Source of the DNA: Branchiostoma floridae
Lineage: Eukaryota > Chordata > Leptocardii > Amphioxiformes > Branchiostomatidae
NCBI RefSeq assembly: GCF_000003815.2
Contig: NC_049987.1
Span: 19,936,614 to 20,000,613 of the forward strand
DNA: 64,000 nt
Direction: 5' to 3'
Position numbers and translations under genes: made by a program
The notes under the pieces: model-generated
Told to the model about the DNA's origin: nothing
Seen by the model: the letters and a program-made list of their open reading frames with translations, nothing else
The model's database searches: none
In this document: piece by piece, positions 1-12,982 of the stretch
Numbering within the stretch: the first letter of the stretch is position 1
Layout: every line of letters begins with the position of its first letter

Positions 1-244
1 TCAATGCGACGTTATGGTCCAAAAACGCTTTCGCTCACCCAATTAGCAAGGTGTGCTTACGGACTCCAAATTGTCACCCCGGCATTAAATAATCAAGTCG
101 ATACACGGAAAGAGCATTCACGCCCCTCTGGCTCCCCCGATGCGGCTGCTTTTGGACGTTGAGACAGTTAACTCCTTGCCGCCGATGCTTGACGGAGTGG
201 AAAGACTTGAGACGACTTAAAACACACCGGAGGGGCGAGAGAAG
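1..244. other. 5' flank of the C1q-like gene
   Basis: No coding signal was found. The stretch leads directly into the ATG at 245, so it should hold the promoter and 5' UTR of the C1q-like gene. I see no convincing TATA box. The sequence before the ATG is purine-rich and the base after it is G, a fair Kozak context. Confidence 0.4.
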
Positions 245-1045
245 ATGGGGTGGCTGCTTCTGAAGTGTGTGGGGCTGCTGGTCGCGGTGCCAATATTAGC
301 AGAGTCGCAGGAGAAGGGGGACGGCCTGCCAACGTGTAGCATCGCCTGCCAGACGAGAGCGGATACGTCCGAGGCAGTGGCGCTCCCGATCATAGGCGAG
401 CCCGGCAAGCCTGGCGCCAGAGGCGAACGCGGCCTTACGGGCAGACCCGGGCCGAGGGGTCCCAAAGGATCGCCTGGCCCTCCAGGTCCCCCCGGGCCTC
501 CAGGCCCTCCAGGCCCGAAGGGAGAGAAGGGTGGCTTCGGTAAACCGCCGACAACAGGCATGGACTGCTGCTTGTACTCTGATAACCCGCTGGGGAGTAA
601 GTCCGCGGACGCGCTGTCCTGGCTGCCGGCCGGAACTCAGGAGGACATGTGGGCCGGCTTCTCCGTCGCCGTGACGACGGACGTCTTCGCCACGGAGGAC
701 ACCACCGTCATCTTCGACCACGTCTTCTCCAACGTCGGGGACGGCTACAACAAGCGCACGGGCACGTTCACCTGCAAGCTGGGCGGCTGGTACTACTTCA
801 CCTTCCACGTGCTGAAGCCGCGGTACCGGGACGGCATGTGGGCGGACCTGATGCTGAACGGCGTCCAGCAGACCTCCGCCATCGCCTTCGACGACAGCCA
901 CAGCGACACGGGCAGCAACTCTCTGGTGCTCAGCTTAAAGCAGGGCGACAAGGTGTGGATCAGACTGCGCAAGGATCACACCCTGTACGGCAGTGGGGAC
1001 AAGTTCAGCACCTTCTCCGGCTTTCTTCTCTACAGAACCTACTGA
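245..1045 (+). CDS. Secreted collagen/C1q-domain protein (C1q/TNF-related type)
   Basis: A 266-residue protein in a single uninterrupted reading frame. Residues 1-21 form a signal peptide ([20 protein letters not shown]). A short linker with cysteines (31, 35) follows, then 15 perfect Gly-X-Y triplets at about 51-95, including a run of GPP. Residues about 120-266 form a C1q globular head: aromatic-rich strands such as [17 protein letters not shown], then [24 protein letters not shown] and the terminal [10 protein letters not shown], the usual C1q ending. Family members trimerise through the collagen stem and bind ligands with the head in complement-like recognition or adipokine-like signalling. 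Length and order are standard for short-chain collagenous C1q proteins. The cysteines at 31/35 and 108/109 could join trimers into larger assemblies (inference). The Met at 245 is chosen because it starts the signal peptide. Orthology to a particular vertebrate CTRP or C1q chain cannot be told. Confidence 0.95.
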   Translation: MGWLLLKCVGLLVAVPILAESQEKGDGLPTCSIACQTRADTSEAVALPIIGEPGKPGARGERGLTGRPGPRGPKGSPGPPGPPGPPGPPGPKGEKGGFGKPPTTGMDCCLYSDNPLGSKSADALSWLPAGTQEDMWAGFSVAVTTDVFATEDTTVIFDHVFSNVGDGYNKRTGTFTCKLGGWYYFTFHVLKPRYRDGMWADLMLNGVQQTSAIAFDDSHSDTGSNSLVLSLKQGDKVWIRLRKDHTLYGSGDKFSTFSGFLLYRTY

Positions 1046-2449
1046 AACCGAGACCTTCCCTAAACCACAATAAGAACAGGCACAACATTGAAAGGATTCC
1101 ACAAGACGTTAACGTTTCGGTGGGATTTACCTATAGCAGACGTCAACGTCAAGTCGTCTCCATGTACAGATTAAATAACATCGTAACGAAGGAGTCTTTT
1201 TGAGGAAGATAAGATACATTTTCACCGCACTTGACCTCTAGGATAGATCGTGGCTGACTTTTCGACCGACACTATGCAAGCTCCGATGGTTCCCGACCCT
1301 AGCGTAATGCAGACAAAGGTGTGTCGATCGAGATATGTTTCAGTCGCGCCTTGAAGAAGGTGATAGCTCTTATGACTGATGTGCGGTACGTTTATCTTAA
1401 CACCAGAAGATTATGTTCTTGAAGACGTCTTCTGTAGATATATGTCTTAAGACAGAACAGATGACATTACTCACGTCGACCATTGTTCTTTTTCATTACG
1501 ACGTAGGCAAGTAAAGTTAGCGTAGCGTCTCATTTTAGCGAAGATATATTTCTTGCCATAACGTTCTGTGCATGTACAGTATATTTTCTATCAAATAGTA
1601 CGTATTAACGCGTGGGTTGAGCAGCATTTTCATGAACGGCACGATTGAGAGATGCCGAAAACGGCCACGGATATGGGAAAACGCAGTAGGTAAAGCAAAC
1701 TACTAATGGAACTGGACATGCATGAAAGGCCACGGAGGAAATACACCAAATTGAAGGAACCCCGACTATTAGAATCGCCCATCCTGAACGTTACACGTGG
1801 CGTTTGATGTGCCGTTTGGGCAAAACCTGCCAGGCTGTATGACACGGCTCCTGTTTCTACATTACGGCGGGCCGGCGGTAGGCTAGGCTGCTTGCGGTAC
1901 AATAAATGGCGTGGGTTGACTGTACATGTTGTACCAGGCCATCACGTATGTTTTCTTTTCTCTCTCACTCACGTCAGACATGCAAGTGCATCATGTAGGC
2001 TTTCCACGTAATATACTTCATAAGAGCTGTGTGTGTTACAGTGCATGGGCATTTATTAGAAACCGTTCTATACGGCCAATCTAGGTAGTATACGTTGCCC
2101 CCCTCCCCATTTTCAGACGAGAACGCGTGTCCGAGCGCACAGACGCGGAATAAGAGCGGTAATGGCCTTTCAATCAGCTGTAATTGCCCGGCCACTTCCT
2201 CTTAATTTTCCACGTTTGAACCCGAATGACGCGGGAGAGGGAGGAAGAAAAGAGGGCCGCTGACAGGCGGCGTGCTCGGCACAGCTCAAGCGAGGTAATT
2301 GGAGATGGTCCGAACGTAAACACAGTACGTGGGCAAAATGTGCGATGCCACGCTTGTTCCATCGCTAATGAGACAAAAACTTGTTTTCTTTTATTTCCTT
2401 ACATCATTAACGATTATTTCTTCTTCTTTTGTTTGATCGTAACTGTTTA

Positions 2450-2488
<39 letters not shown>

Positions 2489-5400
2489 CATAATTGTTTA
2501 TTTTCATATGCGGGTAAACGATAGGCAAAACCGGATACATCCAAGTATTGTGTTTAGTTTCAGGTGCCGCCAATAAATGGTAATTGACTGCAAGTAGTAC
2601 ACTCTAAATTCTCCAGGCAGAAACTCTAAACTCCCTTAAGCTTCATAGACTTCCCAACTAGATACAACTCGACCGTACTATATATCTACATTTGGAAGCC
2701 TTGAAGTGTTACATTCTGTAAGAGGGAGTGAGACGTCAAAAATCTCGACAACTACTCTAAACTAGCCATTGACTGAACCTCTGCTTGGAGAATAGTCAAG
2801 CACTAGTAGTATTGTCGATGCTGTTTTGAACAAGCATAGAAGAAAGTCTCAACCTCGTAGATTATGACGTAACCTTTCCCAGCCACACCGCGTCTTATCC
2901 CGAAAGAGTCCTTCGAAAGACCAAAGACCCGGTCGGGTCACACTGGAGTTCCCAAAATAGGACCATTTTTTCCCGAGACTAGTTTGGGATACAGCGCGAC
3001 TATCCCAAATGAAACACTAGGAGCTCGTCTGGGATAAAGTCCTATTTAGGATGCAACAAAGGTGTAGGTTCAAGCAACGGCGGAAACTTAATCAAAATAG
3101 ATGCCGCCCGGAGCTCTTCTGTACCCCGTACGCTGTAGCAATTACAAGCGCTCTACATGGCTTATAGGCTACAGAGCTGTCGTAATAACCCAAAGCCGTT
3201 AGCTCTGCGATAACTGTAATAAAGCGAAAATGGGTGGAAGAGGCACCTCGGGTTTTCAGAGAGAAGAATTAAAAATCTTCGCAAATGATTATGATTGGTC
3301 TGATGACAAACTGAAGTGGATCAGTTGGTGGTTATAGTGTATTTCTACTGGTGAATTGTGTGTTTCATCAACATGTATCATACAGTATATACATGTAAAC
3401 ATGTGTTGGATTTTGTAATTTTCCGAACTCGGTTGTTGCCAGCCGCCAGGACTCATTACGATGATAAAGTTATATTCATGACCCACTGTCAAATGTGATA
3501 CTTGTATATTTGCTATTAAGGCTTCAGTAGAGAACTAGCCAATGCTTCGTAGTGAAAGTTACCTTTCAAAATTTGATTAAGCTGGTCTTCACTTCAGTTA
3601 TCATCACTGTCGACAAGTTCAGTATTCGCAATGCCTAAAAGTTCCTACAAGTTTTACATTTTTCCGAAGCAGTGTCGCCGCTATGACTTGTAACCTTTTC
3701 GATAGAGCAGAGTCCCAGGTTTGACTATCAACTGCTGCCGGGAAATTATATCGACCTTTCCCGTTATCCGGTTGCTCTTCAGAGAAAAATGGCGAAGTTG
3801 ACTTTTCTCCGATAGCGGGAAATCCACCCCAAAGGTGCCACGAATCCTCCGCCGCAGAATGGGCTGCTAGCCTCATCCCTACCTTCCGCCGTGCCTAATC
3901 CCGCGGTAGGGGGAAGGTTTAGGAAACGGTGGGGAAGGGAAGCTCCTCACACCGAGGAGCGCTAGCATGGGGCCCCTTGAGGTCCCCACGCGGGAGTGTT
4001 GTACTAAGTAGATTAAGCTCCCCTGCGGTACGTTAGACGTCGATAAGGCGCAACGCGGAAGTCACCGCGGTCACAGCTGGCACCTCGTCTTCCCGAATAT
4101 CGTCTGCAGCGCCTATAGACATGGCAATGTATCAGTCTACGCGATTGGTGTAAAACTTGTGGAAGATGTGGTAAAAGCATGAAACTTGGCACAAACTTAG
4201 AAACTTGTTCTGTACAACAATAGAAACAAATATAGGAGTCTTCATAAATCATCCTGTACAACATGCTTTTAATAGTTGTATGCTTTAGTCAAGTTAAGCC
4301 TTGTATCTTGTATCGCACAGAAGCGAAGAATCAAGCTATTTGCCTAGCAACCATTGCTAGCAAACATGTATTTTGAATGGGCCCGCCCCTGAAAATGTTC
4401 ACAGGATTCATCATAACAAGTTTCATGCTTTTACTACATTTTGCACAATTCTAGCTATATTTTGCAATATAATCGCCTAGACTATATATGACAACTCAGT
4501 CTGGAAGTTTCTCTCTTTCCCCTCAGCCAGCTGCTGACTCTTAACAAGCATTCCCCTCTGGATTTTTGTTTTTTTTACACTGAACATTTGAAAGGCCACG
4601 AGAGAACTGTTAATATTCGAAAGTGCGGCTTGTAAAAGTTCTCCGCAGCACTTAAGAAACTTGTAAAACAAAAGGGACAAGTGCAAGCGGTAAGTTAAAT
4701 GGATTCAGTAATGCAAGATCTGCTGGAAGTTAACAACCCTTCCCAATTGGAATTCTTTATGCAAATCATACGCCCACCCGCCGGCAGCACTCCTAATACC
4801 CGAGTTTGAAATGTAACGACTTTGTAAGAAAACGCATTTATGTAATTAATGTTGAAATTAGTCTCTGAGAGGATCCCTAATATGAAGGTGAAGGTAAACG
4901 TAAAGACTTAATTGTAAAGGTTCAGAGCAGATAACTGCGAGTGGGGGTGGGGATTTTAAAGGCATCAGTTGCATTAAAAACTGGTAGAACATTACTCATA
5001 TATTTCTGTAGAATATGATTTAAATATTCATACGTTTTGGGTGACATCATTATTTCACATATTTCAGTTGCTATGACTTTCATACGTTGATATGATTAAT
5101 GGCGCGTTACCATTTCTGTATTGCTGGGTCATGGATGGATCTGTTCTTTGTTTTGTTGAATAAAAAAAATTAAAAAAATGTTAAAAGTGGTAGAAATTAA
5201 CGTCGTATTGTACTGATCCTCCTCCTGTCTTGTAATGTCTTGTAAAACTTTGGACCAGATGGAGAAAATGGCAAAGACTTATATAAGAGATGTTGAACCT
5301 GGTGGTAATAAAAAAAGGCTTTCTAAGTGCCACTTTTTACACTGTTCGTTCGCCCTGCCCCTTAGAGATTTCCTAATATATCTGTAAAAGGAAAAGCGTC

Positions 5401-5584
5401 GTAATGTCCGGAGCAGAGATATTAGAAAAAAAATATTACATAAAGAGTGCTAACGGGAATCCAATAGTTAAAGTTATGTGGGAGCTAGTCAAAATCAACA
5501 AACCACTGAGACTATAAAAGCTGAATGCATATACGTAACCGTACCTTGTTCGGAACAGATATAAAAAATCTGTTGAAAATAGCT
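1046..5584. other. Noncoding stretch downstream of the C1q-like gene
   Basis: No supported gene. It includes the C1q 3' UTR: possible poly(A) signals are ATTAAA at 1170-1175 and AATAAA at 1901-1906. There is a CA/TG microsatellite at 2452-2486. At about 3600-4010 lies a GC-richer unique patch with small hairpins (for example GAGGAGC against GCTCCTC near 3950) of unknown meaning. The remainder is AT-rich, with only short chance open frames. Confidence 0.5.
2452..2486. repeat. (TG)n microsatellite
   Basis: About 17 uninterrupted TG dinucleotides. A simple-sequence repeat; open frames across it on both strands are artefacts of the repeat. Confidence 0.95.
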
Positions 5585-6025
5585 GAACCGAATGGCTTCA
5601 ATAATGTAGAAACTGTTGGAGATTAAAGCATCTCTCCCACCCCCTGCCTCTGCGAGAATTGTTGAATTAGTTTGTTTTTAGAGTGTGTTTACGTTACGGC
5701 TATCAAAGATATGAAAATGTTGTCCCCAAAAAAGAGTAGCGGGAATCAAATGGCTTCAATAACGTAGAAATTGTTGGAGATTAAAACAAGTTCCCCCTGT
5801 ATTAGCCGAGTGTGTTTACGTTACGGCTATCAAAGATATGAAAATATTGTGAAAAAAAGAGTAGCGGGAATCAAATGGCTTCAATAACGTAGAAACTGTT
5901 GGAGATTAAAACAAGTTCCCCCTGTATTAGCCGAGTGTGTTTACCATACGACTATCAAAGAGATGAAAATATTGTCAAAAAAAAGAGTAGCGGGAATCAA
6001 ATGGGTTCAGTAATGTAAAAGCTGG
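5585..6025. repeat. Degenerate tandem repeat, unit about 122-127 bp, three copies plus a partial
   Basis: Each unit contains AAATGGCTTCAATAA, then AACTGTTGGAGATTAAAA, then GTGTGTTTACGTTACGGC, then TATCAAAGATATGAAAAT and an A-rich end with GAGTAGCGGGAATC. GAGTAGCGGGAATC recurs near 5735, 5857 and 5984. The first unit is longer (about 150 bp) because of a C-rich insertion. The array stops at a GC-rich unique island near 6040. Confidence 0.85.
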
Positions 6026-6039
6026 TGGTAATTTTTCGC

Positions 6040-6290
6040 CCAGGCGGCGGACCGCGGCGGTTTATGAGGACGGATCGCGGAGAGGTGATGAGGTCGGCAT
6101 TCGGAGCAATCTGGGCATCTGACAGCCGATAATGAAGTTAAATAGAGCCCAGGGATGCTCGGATTCCGGGTAATGGCGCAAATCATAAATCTACACCGTG
6201 GTTGGAAAGCCCCGCTTCCGCGAATTAAGGATTCCTTATCTCGGTCGCTATCTTGTAAACACGCGCGTAATAAAAGGTGCGGGGGGAATT
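6040..6290. other. GC-rich unique island, candidate conserved noncoding element
   Basis: A 250-bp non-repetitive, GC-rich block between a tandem array and AT-rich DNA. No open frame of note and no splice-bounded exon. The sequence contrasts sharply in composition with its neighbours. A regulatory element is one guess; the non-repeat part of an old transposon is another. Confidence 0.25.
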
Positions 6291-6508
6291 CTACTTTGAT
6301 ATTTTACGGCACGTCAGTGTTTTAGCAAGCGGAGTTGCTGTATAACCCCATCTGCTGCAGCTGGTAGATGGTTAAGTTCGCCAAATGTCGGCGGCAACGT
6401 AAGGAGAGGTGAAAAACAACGTTGAAAAACGATGCAATGATCAGAGCAAACTTATTCTTGGTGCTATCTACATTGTCTTTGCCTCCGGTACGAAAAACTG
6501 ACAAAAAT

Positions 6509-7185
6509 GCAACTACCAACCTACCCTGCCCTTGGTACTAAACACTACCTATACCACAGCTACCCTGTCCTTGGTACTGGACACTACCTACCCCGTCCTT
6601 GGTACTGAACAGTACCCAGACCACAGCTATCTACCTGTCTTTAGTGCTGAAAACTACCGACACTGCACCTACCATCCCTGTCCTTGGTACTGAAAACTAC
6701 CGACACTACAGCTACCATCCCTGTCCTTGGTACTGAACACTACCTACACTGCACCTACCATCCCTGTCCTTGGTACTGAACACTACCTACACTGCACCTA
6801 CCATCCCTGTCCTTGGTACTGAACACTACCTACACTATACCTACCTACCTTGTCTTCAGTACTAAACACTACACAAACCACGGCTACCTACCCTGTCCTT
6901 GGTACCGAATATTACTCACACCACAGGTACCCACCCTGCCCTTGGTACTTAAAACTCACAACACCGCAGCTACCTCCCCTGTCCTTGGTACTGAATATTA
7001 CTCACACCACATCTACCTTCCCTGTCCTTGGTACTGAACATTACTCACACCACAGGTACCCATCCTGCCCTTGGTACTTCACACTCACAACACCACAGCT
7101 ACCTATCCTGTCCTTGGTACTGAACATTTCTTACACCACAGCTACCATTCCTGCCCTTGGTACTGAACACTACCTACAATACCGT
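6509..7185. repeat. 43-bp minisatellite, about 15 copies
   Basis: The unit is close to CCTTGGTACTGAACACTACC followed by TACACTGCACCTACCATCCCTGT (43 bp). The best copies are at about 6680-6840 and later ones diverge. Open frames of 74 and 115 codons exist only because the unit lacks stops in two frames; the encoded peptides are low-complexity and there is no start or splice context. Confidence 0.93.
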
Positions 7186-7189
7186 AAGC

Positions 7190-9605
7190 ATAGATAATCA
7201 GCCACACTGGTATTTTTATAACCTTAACCTTGTGCTCAATATTAACAGCGACCAGAAATTTCTCATTTCGACTAATTCATCGACTTCCATTACTTAGTAA
7301 CTATTATATTTCTTCTTTTCGTCTGTTAATTCATGAAAATAGAAACCACTGCCAAAATGGTTATTTTAGTCTCACATGCCATTACACAATCAAACTGCTT
7401 CTAACGTACTTTGATGAATGTTGTAGATTATATTTCCGAGACAAAAATCAAAGAACTATATCCTCATAAACCCCCAACGCTGAGGCGGAATCAAGTCATG
7501 TTGTGCTGACGTCAAACTGTATAATCTGTGAACATACATCGCCAGTCATCATTTGAGCAGGTTGCAACGTAGGAAAACAATATGATAATACATAATGATG
7601 ATATAATGTACCAACAAACATCCTCCGAAGCCAACTCTAAGCACAGAGGTGTGGAATTCTATTGGTACAGGGAATTTGTTCTGTTTTGTTTTTACATAAA
7701 GCGCAAATGGAATAAAAAAAGTACGGGGCATTTTTCACCATCAGTTTGATATAAGTATAACTAGGACAACTTAAGATAAAGCTTAAAATTCTGATTTCAG
7801 GCAAGAAGAATTCAAAGAGATGCAAGTGAATCAACTAACCTTTGCAATATAAAATGTGTATATATCTTTATCGAGACATACGCGTGTGAGACTAAGAAAA
7901 TGTCATGGTGAAATTGTGGTATCTATCTGTGTGAACTCTCAAATAACAATCTTTTTTAAGGTGAAGGTAGATGAACTGAAAGCGTATCATTTTAAGCAGG
8001 TAAAGATTGAAATCATAATTTCTTATCAGACGGAGAATTTACCTCAATGCTTGCTTTAGATAAGTGTAAAGCTGTGTGATTTATACAGTTTTACTTCACA
8101 TCAATACATCAATGCATTGTTAGCTGCCGTGTGTGATAGATATATCCATCACCAGGCGAGTGGAGTTCCTGTAATTGCTTCCCATGCGATGTTTACTCGA
8201 CCTAGGGGGCGCAGCTAGCCTCCCGGAGCATGGGAGAAACGGTGCTGGGAACGTGATTTAATACAGGGAATGTTGCAGCTGATATTTTACATTATATGTC
8301 ACAAGTAGACTACTTATTCATCGAAGTACAAGCAAATATGAGCTCATGACATGGTCTTGAAGATATTTTTCTGTTATCAACCAAACTTTGACTTCGTTTA
8401 CATCAGGTAAAATCTAAACAATGGATCACGATAGCACTACACATAATCGTTTAATGCGGAATTGGTTTTAAACAGGCATATTTTAATTATGTTAACATGA
8501 TATGTCGCATGCCGACTATTTGTCATCAATCCGCAAAAAATATCAGCTTATGGCATAATGTTTTTAACTTGTTTTGCTGTACTTTATCGACTGCTACACC
8601 GAATAGCAGATATTACATATAAGTTGGCAGAAATTTCATATACTGGGCTTACTATCACATAAGATTATACTATACTATATAGTAGCAAAGAAAGCAAAGG
8701 CGTTTTCTTGAATTTAACCAAAAACATTACGGAAGAAATGAGATAAAAAAGATTGATAGTTTGTGTAGAAGGACGCCATTTTTCATTTCCAACAGTAGAA
8801 ATAAACTCATTTCGGGAAGCACAAATTACCGATATTTTACAGCGGTGTATGACAGTCTCTCATTGATTGCCAATGGCTTTTTATCCTTCAAACACATCAT
8901 TTTCCGACTTCTGCAAACTGAAACGACCACAGAACGTTATTTATTGCGAAACTTTGCGTTGTTAATTGTCGCGTTTATTGAAAACTGCACATATAAACCT
9001 GTGCATGCCCAGTATTTCACTGGAGTTATGAAACATTTTGGACAAAGCCGACTATGCAAATCATACTTATGAGTAAACGATATCATCTTATCTACCCTTA
9101 CAGTCAGTGATATCCCCCACCGCATTTAATTACGAAAAGGAAACACCATTTTTACATAATGTGTGTTTGATGACAGTCATCACTCACTGGTACGTGACTG
9201 ATGCAGAAGTAATCAGGCCTTATCTCTGACTGGCTTCATGGCAACATCTAGATAGGAGGTCAGTTCGGCGATGGAATCACTTCAGTAACCAAAGTTAAAA
9301 GAGACTGTGGGAATATAAGCATAGTTGCAAGTTGCTCCTGCTTGATCGAGAAGGTTAAAAGCAGAAAAGCGACATGATTAAACTATACAATCCTGTGGAC
9401 CAAGAAAACAACAGCATTGATATTTTCGTGTCCGACTCAACATAGTTTTTGTTTTGTTCAGCCCTGCCTATGCAAGATATCTTTGTACTATTTGATAAAG
9501 AAAAAGAAAGGAAGTAAAGAAGGAGAAAGATGTTAAGACATCTCCAATTACTTTCCTAGTTAGGCGAAATTTAGAAGCGCAATATCATCTTCTTCAGAAA
9601 AAGAA
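7190..9605. other. AT-rich noncoding stretch
   Basis: No gene is supported. A 103-codon frame at 8761-9072 has no recognisable domain and no exon boundaries that make sense. A GC-rich patch near 8155-8260 contains small hairpins. Otherwise nothing is seen. Confidence 0.4.
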
Positions 9606-9609
9606 AACT

Positions 9610-10290
9610 AATCATACGAGTCGAGTCGTCCCTTGCTCGGTACAGTAATTCTTTGGGGACGATGGGACGATGTAGACTGTTATCGGGATTTCCATTACCG
9701 AATCAAATGAGAAATAACAGTTTGGATCGTTCGACCGCAGCCACACTCGGTAGTGTATTCTTGAGAATCCTTTAGAAATATTTTTATCTAATGGGATATT
9801 CATTTGCTAAGCGGAAAGTCCGAATCATCTGCCCGTACCCACGCTCCCAAACATCTTCTTCAGAGACATTTCATAGACCTTATTGGTATATTCGTTAGGC
9901 AATTGAATGAGAAACAAAGACTGAATCGTTCGACCGCTGCCACACTCGGTAGCGTGCTCCTGAAAATCCTTTAGAAACATTTTAATTGTATATTACTTAT
10001 TAGATTGGGGTTTTCATTTGCTGATCAAATCAAAGTAAGAATCATCCGACCGTACCCACGCTCGGCACCATCTTCTTGGAAAACATTTTGTAGACCTTAT
10101 TGGTATATTCATAAGGTAATTACATGAGAAACAAAGATGACTAAATCGGTTGATCGCCTGTGCCACTTGCTAAGCACAAAGTCCAACCGTACCCGGCCTC
10201 GGCACCATCTTCTTCAGAAACATTTCATAGACCTTATTGGTATATTCATTAGGTAATTAAATGAGAAACAAAGACTGAATCGGCCGATCG
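9610..10290. repeat. Degenerate tandem array with about 140-215 bp spacing
   Basis: Recurring blocks are ACCATCTTCTTCAGAAACAT, then TAGACCTTATTGGTATATTC, then AATGAGAAACAAAGACTGAA, TCGTTCGACCGC and CACTCGGTAG. Copies of the ACCTTATTGG block start near 9877, 10096 and 10228. CACTCGGTAG blocks occur near 9743 and 9943. Spacing is irregular. The array ends at a GC-rich island. Confidence 0.8.
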
Positions 10291-10294
10291 TTAC

Positions 10295-10565
10295 CGCGCT
10301 CATCAGCCCCGGTCCCCCGTGCCCCGTCTGACCCCGTTAACCCGGCTCACGCGGCACGCTAAGGACCATGTGGTCACCTCATCACCGCCATAATGGACTC
10401 CCGCACAACCTATTTCGATTGCGCTTTCGATCTAACGCCTCTGCTGCAATCCTAGCGTAAAATTACTATTGCCATTCCCAATGGGCGCCATAATGCGATT
10501 CCCCGCGGGGGGATGGAGCCACTGACAAGGTTGTTACATGGACGGGAAAGAATGTTTGCATTCTT
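10295..10565. other. GC-rich unique island, candidate conserved noncoding element
   Basis: About 270 bp, non-repetitive and GC-rich, with no coding potential. It contains two CGCCATAATG motifs (near 10386 and 10488). It sits directly at the end of a tandem array, like the island at 6040-6290. Confidence 0.25.
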
Positions 10566-10800
10566 CAGACGAACGGCGGAAAATTAAAGATGCGGTCAGG
10601 CACCTGTATTGACCTACTCTAAGAAAATAGATTTGGGAGCGCCTAATTCTCGGTTAGGAAAAAGATTCTCATGGTGTTTGGCAACAACGAGCGGATTGGA
10701 ATATAGCTCAATTGCAAGAGAACTGATATGGTTGAATAAAAAGAGTATGAGAGACTCGAAGAGTCTATTATGGATGCTACTGTATGGTCATCGTGTTAAT

Positions 10801-11031
10801 GCTAACGGTAGTTCACCTTTATCCGTGGTCTAACCTATATCCGTTATTTTTAATGGCAGGGTATTTAGGGATATGGACGGATAGTGGTTTCAAATTGCAA
10901 ATTTTTTTAATATTATCTATATATTGCAATCTAAAACCATCGCCCGTCAATTTGGTTTTCCTAAATACCATTTTCAAAAACACGGATATAACGTTAGGTT
11001 TTCCCAAGGATAAAGCCAAACCAGCGTTTGA
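10801..11031. mobile_element. MITE with GCTA..GTTCACCTTTATCCG inverted ends (family C)
   Basis: The left end reads GTTCACCTTTATCCGTGG and then ACCTATATCCG. The right end is its imperfect reverse complement (CGGATATAACG..GGATAAAGCCAAACCAGCG). There is no coding capacity. A better-preserved copy is at 31609-31825, and a right-hand half ends at about 20054. Confidence 0.75.
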
Positions 11032-12289
11032 CGTACGGACGACATAAAAAAGAAAACTAAGGACGCGGTCAGGCACCGCATCGCTTCTTCATGAGATACT
11101 TTGGGAAAATAGACTAGTAGATTTAGCCAACGCACCAGAGTATTTGAATCTGGTGCAGTGCAAAAATGCGATTGTTAAGACGCGTTGGCCTTTCCGCAAC
11201 CACACTTCACGCGTTGAGCACACATCACCACACGGCGGTGAGATTAGCCTGGATGCCACACTGTTTCCGGGGACTACACAAGCCAGTCCCTCGAGAGCAA
11301 GAGCGTTACGGACACCAGGGGGACGCTGAGCCTGGTCGCAAAGATGGCGGATAGCAACCGTTGCTAAGGTCAGATCACGTGACTGAAAGCCGAGAAATCA
11401 CAATTTCTAGCGTTTGACGTAGTCATTAGCGTGAAATTGCGTTTCTGCAGTAACACAGTTAGGTTATGCAGGTGAAGTGTTGTACACAGGTGAAGACTAA
11501 TGAGGGAGTGGCATCCAGGTGTGCGAGTGCAGACAATGGATAAGAGGAAGTGACAAGCTGAGATAGTCATTCGAGGTCGCCACTGCTACAGCTACTGCCG
11601 TGTCTTCTTTTTTGCAAATGTGATTTAGCAAGAAAACCCAGAGTAGGAAGTTGTTTTGCAATGGGCTCTGGTGTACGTCCCCTATTTTTTTGGCCTTCAA
11701 ACACAATGGAAGGTTTTTTTTAGGGGTTGCGTAGCCGGCAAACAACATAGTCAGAAAATATTGTTCAATGTATTGTTGTATCAGACGATGTTCTAGCTGT
11801 ACTATGAAGTAAGTTTATTATGCCATGCACAAATGTCAAAGTTAAACTGTGTTTGTATAATTGGTCGTTAATTTCGGCAATGTTTGATGTTCTGTTTGGT
11901 GAAATTGTGAAGTGCAAAATATGCACAAAGTATTTGGACAGAAGAGTTTTTCATTGATATCGGTCTGCTCTTTCGGCAAAGTTTCTCATTAAACTTTTTC
12001 TGGCGTACCTGAACCAGGCGGCGCTCTCCCCCCATACAAGTGTCATGTGTTGTTATTGTGTGCGCATATTGGGGAGGGGGGTAATTAGTGTGATGCAGAA
12101 ATAGGGGTGACCAGCAGGAAAAGTGAGTTAGAACCACGATTTTATGGTGGATCTGGGACTTCTCGGCTTTTACGTGAGAATACTTTTCAACCGGTTTGAC
12201 CAAAGGCGACATGTCATCGAGTATTAAATTTTGTTGAAATCAGGATTACACTTTGTCGTACTAAAATCAGACGCTATGAACTCAAACAG

Positions 12290-12530
12290 TGTGTACTCGT
12301 TCCACAGAGATTCCCGGGAATCATATACACTGACTCACACACACAGTGTAACGTTACTCGGTCCACTGAAATATTCCCGAGAATCATACACTAACACACT
12401 CTGTGTCTTGGTCACTGAAAGAATGCCATGAATCATAAAACTAACATACACTGTGTACTCAGTCCACTGAAAGAATCCCAAGAATCATACACTATCATAC
12501 GCGCGGTGTGTACTTGGTTCACTGAAACTT
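12290..12530. repeat. About 64-bp tandem repeat, four copies
   Basis: The unit contains GTGTACTCGGTCCACTGAAA, then ATTCCCGAGAATCATACACT. Copies start near 12290, 12350, 12400 and 12450. The CACTGAAA/TTCCCGAGAAT core reappears as the arms of the palindrome at 12932-12982. Confidence 0.8.
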
Positions 12531-12931
12531 TGGCGGGAAATCTGAGTCTCGCGTCTGATTGGCTAGCAATGATGTAATCGTTTTGTGCAGCAGCGACCCT
12601 AACGGCCAGATATGGTAATGCTGGTAACGCTGTTCCCCGGAAATCGGACTTTACAAAATGCTGCATATCTTCTTTATTATCAGGTGTTGTGCCCCAAAGA
12701 ATCTTACATGGCTAGTAAGTAACACGTAGATAATAATTAGTATCAACGTGTTTTATTTCATTGCGGAAACAATTTAAAGGGCTTTAGTTTTGAAACGGCG
12801 TTTCCCACCTATTCATTATTGTTTTTAACACCAAATCGTTCGAAGTCGGTGTTCGACAAACTTCGGGTGATTTCGGCAACCGTTCGTTTGTGTAATTCCT
12901 TGGATTCGACAGTGTACCCGCTAAGTGTGCA

Positions 12932-12982
12932 ATTCTCGGGAATGTTTCACTGGACCGAGTACAGTGAAACATTCCCGAGAAT
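12932..12982. repeat. Perfect 21-bp palindrome with 9-nt loop
   Basis: The left arm is 12932-12952 (ATTCTCGGGAATGTTTCACTG written as two parts: ATTCTCGGGAAT and GTTTCACTG). The right arm at 12962-12982 is its exact reverse complement. The arms resemble the core of the tandem repeat 450 bp upstream, so the hairpin may mark an element end or be a by-product of array inversion. Confidence 0.9.

Noticed and set aside
217..901. Long open frames antisense to the C1q-like gene
   Set aside because: They mirror the collagen repeat and GC-rich codons of the real gene, are proline/glycine or arginine-rich, and match no domain.
6813..7197. Plus-strand frames of 74 and 115 codons
   Set aside because: Products of the 43-bp minisatellite read in two frames; no leader, domain or splice context.
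8761..9072. 103-codon plus-strand frame
   Set aside because: AT-rich, no domain, no exon signals and no supporting neighbours.
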